NCBI GenBank assembly: GCA_018384835.1
Contig: JAHAYB010000164.1
Span: 1 to 27,969 of the forward strand
Reading direction: 5' to 3'
Length of the DNA: 27,969 nt
Source: Comamonas sp.
Lineage (GTDB): Bacteria > Pseudomonadota > Gammaproteobacteria > Burkholderiales > Burkholderiaceae_C
A program made the position numbers and the translations under genes. Each line of letters starts with the position of its first letter. Position 1 is the stretch's first letter. Shown here piece after piece: positions 1 to 5,805 of the stretch. Below the pieces are notes generated by a model. That model was given only the letters and a program-made list of their open reading frames with translations. It was not told the DNA's origin and did not search any database.

Positions 1-486
1 TTCGTCCAGGTTCTCTAGCCCGGCGCGGGTTTCCACTTGCACAATCAGGCACATTTCGCTGTTGGCGGTGTGCATATAGTCCCCAATACGCCCCCAGCGT
101 GAGGCACGCGCCAGCGAGCTGCCCACGCCGCGTATGCCATGCGGCGGGTAGCGCATGGCCTGCACTAGGTGGGCGGCCTGCTCTGCCGTTTCCACCATGG
201 GAATCATCAGGGTTTGCACGCCGGTTTCCAGCAATTGCTTAATCAGCACATGGTCGCCGTGCGGCGGGCGCACCACGGGGTGGGAGCCATAGGCGGCAAT
301 GACTTGCAATTGCGACAAGATGCTGCGCAGGTCGTTGGGGCCGTGTTCGGCATCCAGCAGCAGCCAGTCAAAACCGGCACCGGCGCAGATTTCGGTGCTC
401 AGGGTTTGTGCTAGGCCCAGCCATAGGCCATATTGCTGCTCACCGCGCAGCAGGCGTTGTTTGAAGGTGTTGGTGGGAAGTTGCAT
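1..486 (-). CDS. HpaI/HpcH-family class II pyruvate aldolase, partial (C-terminus outside window)
   Basis: Only the first 162 residues are present; the gene runs off the left edge. The family cleaves 4-hydroxy-2-oxoacids to pyruvate plus an aldehyde, using a divalent metal. The N-terminal half matches HpaI closely: GLWLGLA at 20-26, [14 protein letters not shown] at 35-48, VVRP at 71-74, [19 protein letters not shown] at 113-131 and VQVET at 149-153. H48, R73, Q150 and E152 fall where E. coli HpaI has H45, R70, Q147 and the metal ligand E149. The start is the ATG at 484-486, 114 bases after dmpP; I see no good Shine-Dalgarno. The position suggests processing of 4-hydroxy-2-oxovalerate from catechol meta-cleavage (inference). 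Homoprotocatechuate or another hydroxy-oxoacid pathway is the alternative. Confidence 0.85.
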   Translation of the reverse strand, partial: MQLPTNTFKQRLLRGEQQYGLWLGLAQTLSTEICAGAGFDWLLLDAEHGPNDLRSILSQLQVIAAYGSHPVVRPPHGDHVLIKQLLETGVQTLMIPMVETAEQAAHLVQAMRYPPHGIRGVGSSLARASRWGRIGDYMHTANSEMCLIVQVETRAGLENLDE

Positions 487-528
487 CTGAAAAAAGCGAT
501 TAAAAAGTTGTTGACAGCGACAGCATAC

Positions 529-550
529 GCGCAGCAGCTTAAAGCTGCGC
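529..550 (-). other. Inverted repeat in the dmpP-aldolase spacer
   Basis: The arms GCGCAGC and GCTGCGC flank an inner AGCTT/AAAGC element, so almost the whole 22 bases can pair. There is no T-tract on the minus-strand side, so this is not a typical intrinsic terminator. The outer arms resemble those of the hairpin at 1699-1720 upstream of dmpP, suggesting a shared intercistronic RNA element for processing or stability. The function is inferred. Confidence 0.5.
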
Positions 551-600
551 TACCGCTGCATCCAATGCTATTTGCAGTGCCTTTCCATGCCCCAAAAGCA

Positions 601-1668
601 TCAAATTTTGCGAAACAGCGGGCTGCGCACCTGCTGGGCATCAGCGGCGGAAATGAATTTTTCCGTGTAAATGTCGCGCTCAAACAAGCGGCCTTGCATC
701 AGGGTGGAGATGCACGACTCAATCATCAGCGGTGGGCCGCACAGATAGGCTTTGTGGCCACGGAAGTCGTTGTTGAAGTGCGCCTTGGCAGCGTCATGCA
801 CAAAGCCGCGAAAGCCGCTCCAGTCGCTGTCCTGTGGCTCGTCAGAGAGGGCGGCCACGTAGGTGAAGTTGGGGTGTTTTTCCGCCAGCGCTAAAAATTC
901 GGCGTGGTGGTACAGCTCGGGCTGGTTGCGTGCGCCGTTAACCAGGGTAATAGGCTTGTCGCAGCCTGCGGCCAGAATGTCCAAAATCATGGAGCGTGGG
1001 CTAGATAGCCCAGAGCCACCGGCCAAGAACAGGTAGCTGAGGTTTTCTGCCTGGTGCGCCGTTTCACGCACAAAAAAGCGGCCATAGGGGCCAGAGAGCT
1101 TAACCTTATCGCCCGCCTGCATCACCTCATGCACCCAGCCCGTGCCTTTTCCGCCGGGCACGTGGCGAATGTTGAGTTCAATTTCCGTCTTATCGCTGGG
1201 GGCGCTGGCAATAGAGAAGGCGCGGGTGGTGGCCTCGCCCGGAATGTGTAGGTTGATGTATTGCCCGGCCTGGAAGGTCATGGGCGTATCCAGCGCAATC
1301 CAGATGCCTTTGATGGTGGGGGTGAGGTCTTCAATGCGCGAGACGGTGCCAGCGTAGTCTTCCACCAGCAGGTTGAGCGCGTCGGGTTCTTCCTCAATTT
1401 CAGCCTCTAGCGTGGCATCGGATTCCAGGGTGGCGCAGCAGGCTAGGCATAGCCCCTCTTCGCGCTCATAGTCCATGAGGGCAAAGCTGCTGGCCTCGCC
1501 GTGCTCAATCTCGCCGTCGGTAATCTGGACTTTGCAAGTGCCGCACAGGCCATGGCCGCAGGCGTGGGGCAGGTAGATGCCAGCGCGCAAGGCTGCGTCC
1601 AAAATGGTTTGGTCTTCTTCCACTTCAATGGTTTGACCCAGGGGTTCGATGGTGAGTTCGTAGCTCAT
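601..1668 (-). CDS. dmpP: Phenol hydroxylase reductase component (P5), NADH:ferredoxin-type reductase
   Basis: This cytoplasmic reductase passes electrons from NADH via FAD and a [2Fe-2S] cluster to the diiron hydroxylase. With the ATG at 1666-1668 it is 355 residues, matching DmpP (about 353). The plant-type ferredoxin domain has cluster cysteines at C37, C42, C45 and C77. The FAD motif RAFS is at 149-152, the NAD-binding GGSGL at about 217-221, and YLCGPP lies near the C-terminus. A TTG five codons upstream could extend the frame, but the family N-terminus (MSYELTIEP) supports the ATG. It is the last recognisable hydroxylase gene in the cluster and is separated from dmpO by two hairpins. 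Confidence 0.97.
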   Translation of the reverse strand: MSYELTIEPLGQTIEVEEDQTILDAALRAGIYLPHACGHGLCGTCKVQITDGEIEHGEASSFALMDYEREEGLCLACCATLESDATLEAEIEEEPDALNLLVEDYAGTVSRIEDLTPTIKGIWIALDTPMTFQAGQYINLHIPGEATTRAFSIASAPSDKTEIELNIRHVPGGKGTGWVHEVMQAGDKVKLSGPYGRFFVRETAHQAENLSYLFLAGGSGLSSPRSMILDILAAGCDKPITLVNGARNQPELYHHAEFLALAEKHPNFTYVAALSDEPQDSDWSGFRGFVHDAAKAHFNNDFRGHKAYLCGPPLMIESCISTLMQGRLFERDIYTEKFISAADAQQVRSPLFRKI

Positions 1669-1688
1669 GGTGGTATCGCTCAACGCTA

Positions 1689-1720
1689 AAAAAATTACGC
1701 GCAGCTAGCGCAAGCTGCGC
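1689..1720 (-). terminator. Hairpin plus T-tract between dmpO and dmpP (attenuator-like)
   Basis: On the minus strand the arms GCGCAGCT (1713-1720) and AGCTGCGC (1699-1706) form an 8-bp stem with a 6-base loop. GTAA and then a run of seven T follow. This has the form of an intrinsic terminator, but it sits inside the phenol hydroxylase operon only about 20 bases before the dmpP start. Partial termination or transcript-end protection is more likely than full termination. Confidence 0.55.
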
Positions 1721-1745
1721 AAAAAATTGGGATGCAATGACTTAC

Positions 1746-1779
1746 GCCCCCTCCCACCTTGGGCAAGGCAGGAGGGGGC
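1746..1779 (-). other. GC-rich hairpin just downstream of dmpO
   Basis: GCCCCCTCC (1746-1754) pairs perfectly with GGAGGGGGC (1771-1779) across a 16-base loop. It begins 12 bases after the dmpO stop and has no T-tract. With the hairpin at 1699-1720 it forms a tandem pair in the dmpO-dmpP spacer, consistent with an mRNA processing or 3'-end protection element (inference). Confidence 0.55.
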
Positions 1780-1791
1780 AGCTTAATAGGC

Positions 1792-2148
1792 TTAGAAGCA
1801 GGAGCCACCCAGCCCCGTCAGCCCTGGGGTGCGAAAGCGAATCATGCTTTTGTGGCCGATACCGTTTTCCGCCAGGGTTTTATCCATATCGGGCGTAAAG
1901 GGCTGGCCAGACATTAGCCACTCAGCTTTGTCCCAGTCAATCTTGGCAAAGTCTGGGTGGGCGCTGAACATGCCGGGTAGTGCGCCTTGCACCAACTCGC
2001 CAAACTTCATAGTTGGTGGCATGGGGGCGCAGAAAGGGGCGCAGAACATCTTGTGGTCATCCCAGGCGATGTAGAGCAGTGGGGCGGGGAATTTGTCCAC
2101 CGTGTCCTTTTGCTCGAACTCGTAGGGGGCAATGGATTTGACAGCCAT
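1792..2148 (-). CDS. dmpO: Phenol hydroxylase small (gamma) subunit of the oxygenase (P4)
   Basis: This 118-residue protein matches the DmpO family (about 119). It is the small subunit of the (alpha-beta-gamma)2 hydroxylase with DmpN and DmpL. The N-terminus MAVKSIAPYEFEQKDTVDKF and the internal FPAPLLYIAWDDHKMFCAPF stretch are typical. A strong Shine-Dalgarno (AAGGAG, 8 bases before the ATG) sets the start. It lies 36 bases after dmpN. Its initiation context, AGGAGATTTACCCATG, nearly repeats that of dmpN. Confidence 0.95.
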   Translation of the reverse strand: MAVKSIAPYEFEQKDTVDKFPAPLLYIAWDDHKMFCAPFCAPMPPTMKFGELVQGALPGMFSAHPDFAKIDWDKAEWLMSGQPFTPDMDKTLAENGIGHKSMIRFRTPGLTGLGGSCF

Positions 2149-2184
2149 GGGTAAATCTCCTTGTACGTGTTTGCGGCTAGGCGC

Positions 2185-3732
2185 TTAGTTACTGGTAGCT
2201 TGGTTGCGCCAGGCTTCAAAGTTTTTCTTGTCCTCTGAGTCGGCAAAGTCCAGGTTGTCGCGGCCCCATTCGATGTTGTACCAACGCACCACCTCGGCCA
2301 GCGGGTTGAAGTCGGGGCTGGTGGGGTCCACATCTTCGGGGAAGCAGTTGCCTTGGTAAATCTGGTGCACGGGCAGCCAGCTTTGCGAGTACTTGGCAGG
2401 CTCGTGGTCGAAAATATCCTTACAGCCGTCAGAGCAGCAGTGGTACTTCATGCCCTTGTACTCGCTCTCACGGTAGGAGATTTTGGTGGGGTCGTCCGGC
2501 TCGGTGAAGAACATCGGAATCTGGCAAACCTGGCACAGCATGGGCAGCGTGCCGTTGTAGAAGCGCTTGCCATCTGCCTGCTCTTTGGTGTAGTGCTCCC
2601 ACAGGGGGCGGTAGTATTTGTCGAAGCTGTCGGGGTACTTGGCGGCCAGCCATTCCATGTCTTTTTCGCTGGGTGCCCAGGTGTGGAAGGGGGCGGCAGC
2701 GCCGTAGTTGTAGAACACGTTCCAAGCCTGGTGCGACAGGTGGTCTTTGCTCTTGCAAGCCTCTTCCCAGCCTTTGGGCGGGCGAATGCCGTAGCGTGCC
2801 AAGTCTTTGAACAGGGCACCGCCGTTTTGCTCGGCATAGATTTCCCAGGCTTCCTTCCAGCTCATTACGCGCTTGGGCAGCATGTAGTCCATCATCATGG
2901 CCACCAGGGTCAGCACACGGAAGCCGCGCCAGAACCACTTGTCCAGCCAGGCTTGCACGATGGGCAGGTTGTCGGGGTCTTGCTCCAAAATGAACTTGAT
3001 GATTTCCAGCCCCAGCGTCATGTGGCGCGATTCATCGGACTGCGCTGAGAAGCCAAAGGCCATCGCCCCCATATCGCCGTTGTAAGCAGCGCCCGAGATA
3101 AAGGGCACAAACAGCAGGTTGGTCAGCACATATTCAAAGGCAAAACCAATGGCCACGATGAACTCGAAGGGGCCAGCGCTGACGGCATCATCAAAGAACG
3201 ACTTAGGCACTGACAGGAACCACACGCGGTCGTGCTGGTGACGCCAGTTCTGGAAGCCGTTGTAGTGCTTGTTGTAGTTGGACAGGCTGTGTACCTGGGT
3301 CTGGAAGTGGCGGATTTCATCGAGCGACTGCATCAGGCAGGCCACACGCGGCCCCGCGCCGGGGTATTGGCGGCCTACATGGGCAAAGCCACGGTGAGCC
3401 ATGTATTCCAGGGGTGATACGCCGGTCAGGAACAGCTTCAAGGTGTTGATGTAACGCGCATCGGTTACGCCCAGGTGGCCGTTGTTTTGCGTGAAGGCAT
3501 CCATGATGGCGTAGAGCTTGCGTTCCTTCTCGGCTTGGTACTTCCAGTAGGAGTCCATCGTCATGCGGAAGGGATCTTCAAACTTGTCCCAGTCGTGGAT
3601 TTTGATGCCTTCGTACTCCATGTAGGGGAATACGTCGTTAACTGCTTGGTAAGTGGGTGTCCAAGCCAAGTCACGGGTCATGAGGGCGTAGCGCTCTTTG
3701 AGGCTGAGCTTTTTGTTGACTTTCATATCCAT
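2185..3732 (-). CDS. dmpN: Phenol hydroxylase large (alpha) subunit, diiron oxygenase (P3)
   Basis: This is the catalytic subunit converting phenol to catechol with O2. From the ATG at 3730-3732 it has 515 residues, the family length. AGGAG lies 8 bases before this ATG; a longer frame reaching 3771 lacks that support. The diiron ligands of bacterial multicomponent monooxygenases are visible: E109, E139 and H142 (DEIRH), E200 (FAFEY), and E234 and H237 (DESRH). The C-terminal part carries a zinc/YHS-type region, with CQVC at about 403-406 and YHCCSDGC some 30 residues later. All key residues are intact, so the enzyme should be functional. It is flanked by dmpM (57 bases) and dmpO (36 bases). 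Confidence 0.98.
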   Translation of the reverse strand: MDMKVNKKLSLKERYALMTRDLAWTPTYQAVNDVFPYMEYEGIKIHDWDKFEDPFRMTMDSYWKYQAEKERKLYAIMDAFTQNNGHLGVTDARYINTLKLFLTGVSPLEYMAHRGFAHVGRQYPGAGPRVACLMQSLDEIRHFQTQVHSLSNYNKHYNGFQNWRHQHDRVWFLSVPKSFFDDAVSAGPFEFIVAIGFAFEYVLTNLLFVPFISGAAYNGDMGAMAFGFSAQSDESRHMTLGLEIIKFILEQDPDNLPIVQAWLDKWFWRGFRVLTLVAMMMDYMLPKRVMSWKEAWEIYAEQNGGALFKDLARYGIRPPKGWEEACKSKDHLSHQAWNVFYNYGAAAPFHTWAPSEKDMEWLAAKYPDSFDKYYRPLWEHYTKEQADGKRFYNGTLPMLCQVCQIPMFFTEPDDPTKISYRESEYKGMKYHCCSDGCKDIFDHEPAKYSQSWLPVHQIYQGNCFPEDVDPTSPDFNPLAEVVRWYNIEWGRDNLDFADSEDKKNFEAWRNQATSN

Positions 3733-3789
3733 GGGGAAATCTCCTGGTGTCTCAATCAATGCCAATATCAATGGCGGGTACGGCTGGGC

Positions 3790-4059
3790 TTATTGGTTCC
3801 AGGCCAGGGTGAACTCATCGTCGGTTTCGTCGATGTTGCCGCTCAGGGTGATGAGGTGAATCTGCATCTCTTGCAGGTCAAAGTCGCGCCCCATCAGCTC
3901 TTCGATGCTGCTGCGGCGAATTACCATGCGCCCAGGGCAGTCAATCTTGACCATGGCGGGTTGGTCGTCGGCCACGGCATCGGGGTTATCGGCCAAGATG
4001 GCTTCAATGATGGAGCGGGTCTCTTCGTTTTTCTGGAAGGCGATAAAGACGTTGGACAT
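3790..4059 (-). CDS. dmpM: Phenol hydroxylase activator/coupling protein (P2)
   Basis: This 89-residue cofactorless effector is equivalent to MMOB/TmoD. It binds the oxygenase and couples NADH use to hydroxylation. The sequence MSNVFIAFQKNEETRSIIEA and the following CPGRMVIRR region are characteristic of DmpM (about 90 residues). The start is supported by AAGGA 8 bases upstream. It lies between dmpL and dmpN, as in other dmp/mop/phc/aph clusters. Confidence 0.96.
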   Translation of the reverse strand: MSNVFIAFQKNEETRSIIEAILADNPDAVADDQPAMVKIDCPGRMVIRRSSIEELMGRDFDLQEMQIHLITLSGNIDETDDEFTLAWNQ

Positions 4060-4106
4060 GCCTAATTCCTTGATAAAAATGGGTTTTATAGAAGTCAGGC
4101 AGCCAC

Positions 4107-5105
4107 TTAGGCGCTGATAGTCAGGCCAGCCTTGTTCATACGGGCATCCAAGGCGGCGGCTACGCGCTCTAGCGCTTCAGTCCCTTGCTCGCCCAAGGCC
4201 AGTTGCGCCACAGGGGTCAGCGCGGTCATGACGCGGCTGCGCCAATGGGCGTACCACTGGCTCAGTTGCGCTTTGTTCTCTTCGCTTTCAGCAGCGGCGA
4301 TCTTCATGGTGGCATCCACCCAGCGGTTGGAGTCGTTAATCCACTCGGCCTGAAAGCGCGTGAGCATGGAAACGGTGGGGCCAGCCTTCTCGCTCAGTAC
4401 CTGATCGACCTCTTTGTAGGCCAAGCCAAACAGAATGCCGTCCAGCACCAAGTTTTGCGCCACAAACAGCTCAAACCAGTCTTTGGTGACCCAGGTATCT
4501 TCCACCAGGCGGCGCAGCTCTTGCCAGGCGGGCGCTTCCAGCCAGGCGTGCTTGGCTGCTTCCAGTTCGCCTTGGTTGCCCATCAGCAGGCCCAGGCGGG
4601 TCAGGTATTGCGCCATGCCCAGTTGGTCCATGCTGGCGTACAGGCAGGGCTGGGTAATGGCCGTGCCTTGGCCGTAGGCGCATTGGTAAGCGCCATTCAT
4701 ATTCGCGCCCCAGGCAACGTGGCGCAGCGGTACGTAGAAGTCCAGGGCGGTGCGGCGGGCGGTGTCGTCGTAACGGTCGGCCAAGCCACGCTCTTCAACA
4801 AAGGCAAAGTCGGCTTCGGCCACTTCCTGCATACGGGCGCGTGCCTGGGTATAGGTACCGTAGTAAAGCTGGCGTGGGTCTTTGAAGGCGTACCAGTCCT
4901 GCATAACGATGGCGGTGCGCTGTGGGTCAAACAGCTCGTGCTCGGGGTCCCAGGTGGGGCGGTAGTGGAAGTTGGCTTGCGGGGCCGCATCCATGGTGGC
5001 TTCCAGATAGCGTGAGGCGGGTTTGTCCGCGCCCAAGCGCTTGGCGATGTGGTTATAGGTTTGGCGCAGGGGCTGAATGCTGACGGTGCGCAGATCAATT
5101 TGCAT
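4107..5105 (-). CDS. dmpL: Phenol hydroxylase beta subunit (P1)
   Basis: This 332-residue protein matches DmpL (about 330). It is a ferritin-like fold subunit without a metal centre that supports the alpha subunit in the hydroxylase dimer. Recognisable segments include MQIDLRTVSIQPLRQTYNHI, the FHYRPTWDPEHELFD region and LRHVAWGANMNGAYQC. AAGGAG lies 9 bases before the ATG. It is 59 bases downstream of dmpK and 47 bases upstream of dmpM, within one transcription unit. Confidence 0.97.
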   Translation of the reverse strand: MQIDLRTVSIQPLRQTYNHIAKRLGADKPASRYLEATMDAAPQANFHYRPTWDPEHELFDPQRTAIVMQDWYAFKDPRQLYYGTYTQARARMQEVAEADFAFVEERGLADRYDDTARRTALDFYVPLRHVAWGANMNGAYQCAYGQGTAITQPCLYASMDQLGMAQYLTRLGLLMGNQGELEAAKHAWLEAPAWQELRRLVEDTWVTKDWFELFVAQNLVLDGILFGLAYKEVDQVLSEKAGPTVSMLTRFQAEWINDSNRWVDATMKIAAAESEENKAQLSQWYAHWRSRVMTALTPVAQLALGEQGTEALERVAAALDARMNKAGLTISA

Positions 5106-5164
5106 GGGGCTTGTCTCCTTAATGAAACGGTTGTGGTAGTGGAGGGAGAAGGACTGAAAAAAGC

Positions 5165-5539
5165 TCAGGGCGTATCGCTGCCACCAGGCTCATCACGAAA
5201 AATTTGCTCACGCGCTTGGCGCAGGCTCCAGTCCCATTCGTGGGCTTGGCTACCAGCAGCGTGCTCGGGCAGGCGGCCATGGGTAGGCGTGACCCCTTGC
5301 ATGGCACAAAACTCTTCAAACTGGGCGCGGGGCATGAGCATTTCAACGAACAGCTCTGGCTCGCCAACGGCAAATTCCAGTTCAACCATGCCGTTGTCGT
5401 GCTCTTCTACGATGCGGATAAAGCGTTGTTGCACATTCCAGTTCTCAGGGGCGGTGACATCGGCCTCGGGAGCACTGGCGCTAGGCTCAAACCCGGAGCC
5501 TTGCTGGGCGGGGGTGGGGGTGGGGGCGTTGGTCTGCAT
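5165..5539 (-). CDS. dmpK: Phenol hydroxylase assembly protein (P0), extended N-terminus
   Basis: DmpK proteins bind the oxygenase and assist incorporation of iron in vivo. The conserved core is clear: FIRIVEEHDNGMVELEFAVG, then PELFVEMLMPRAQFEEFCAM. The usual family length is about 90 residues. The ATG used here (5537-5539) gives 124, with a low-complexity Pro/Thr/Ala/Glu leader of about 35 residues. An upstream ATG at 5561-5563 lies inside the predicted -24/-12 promoter, so it is unlikely. The ATG at 5539 would be only about 2 bases from the predicted transcription start. An in-frame GTG at 5432-5434 would give an 89-residue protein of normal length. The identity is secure; the start is not. 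Confidence 0.88.
   Translation of the reverse strand: MQTNAPTPTPAQQGSGFEPSASAPEADVTAPENWNVQQRFIRIVEEHDNGMVELEFAVGEPELFVEMLMPRAQFEEFCAMQGVTPTHGRLPEHAAGSQAHEWDWSLRQAREQIFRDEPGGSDTP
5506..5526 (+). other. G-quadruplex-type tract near the 5' end of dmpK
   Basis: On the plus strand there is GGGC followed by three runs of five G separated by single T residues. This meets the canonical four-G-run quadruplex pattern with one-base loops. The tract lies on the template strand of dmpK, about 15-35 bases beyond the predicted transcription start. The RNA there is C-rich, coding Pro-Thr-Pro-Thr-Pro if translated. Confidence 0.6.
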
Positions 5540-5551
5540 GTCCTTTACTGC

Positions 5552-5567
5552 TGCACAAGTCATGCCA
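5552..5567 (-). promoter_or_regulatory. Predicted sigma54 (-24/-12) promoter of the phenol hydroxylase operon
   Basis: The minus strand reads TGGCATGACTTGTGCA. It has the required GG and GC dinucleotides 10 bases apart and matches 10 of the 12 fixed positions of TGGCACG-N4-TTGCW. The predicted transcription start is near 5541. The upstream repeat at 5717-5738 is then centred near -186, which fits distant enhancer binding by a DmpR/XylR-type activator. A one-mismatch IHF-like site (TATCAAAACATCA, 5689-5701, minus) lies between the two. No experimental support can be read from sequence. Confidence 0.75.
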
Positions 5568-5683
5568 AGTTTTTGGGTATTGCGTGAAATATCGAGATTT
5601 CAAGGGTTATCCCCTAATGTTTGCTACCTTTTGGGGCAGGGGAGCGCCTAGCCTTGTCAAGATTTCTCACAATTTTTGCACTG

Positions 5684-5693
5684 CATCATGATG
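5684..5693. promoter_or_regulatory. Short palindrome, possible second activator site
   Basis: CATCATGATG is a perfect 10-bp palindrome. Its centre is 39 bases from the centre of the main inverted repeat, on the promoter side. XylR/DmpR promoters normally carry two upstream sites a few helical turns apart, so this is a candidate for a weaker second site. It fits the consensus poorly. Confidence 0.3.
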
Positions 5694-5716
5694 TTTTGAT
5701 AAGCAAGCAACGGGCA

Positions 5717-5738
5717 AAATTGATGAAATCATCAATTT
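5717..5738. promoter_or_regulatory. Upstream activating sequence for the DmpR/XylR-type regulator
   Basis: This is a perfect inverted repeat: AAATTGATGA, two bases, then TCATCAATTT. Its core TTGATGAAATCATCAA matches 13 of 16 positions of the XylR/DmpR-type site TTGATCAATTGATCAA. It lies 68 bases before the regulator ATG and about 165 bases upstream of the predicted -12 element of the hydroxylase promoter. It could therefore serve both activation of dmpK and autoregulation of the activator. Confidence 0.75.
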
Positions 5739-5805
5739 CCTAAAATCGCTTAGTTGTTTTCCCGGAGCTACGGGCTAGGCTTATTTCTCGATAATTTCTG
5801 CCACT

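Noticed and set aside
2353..3048. Plus-strand open frame (231 codons) opposite dmpN
   Set aside because: dmpN is certain here, with all diiron ligands; the antisense frame shows no family features.
4185..5015. Long plus-strand open frame (276 codons) opposite dmpL
   Set aside because: It is antisense to a confident dmpL, has no recognisable domain, and arises from GC-rich codon bias.
5540..5563. Upstream ATG for dmpK
   Set aside because: It lies inside the predicted -24/-12 promoter, so it would precede the transcription start.
5739..5805. A sigma70 promoter for the phenol regulator
   Set aside because: A TTGTTT-like box is present, but no convincing -10 at proper spacing, so I do not list it as a feature.
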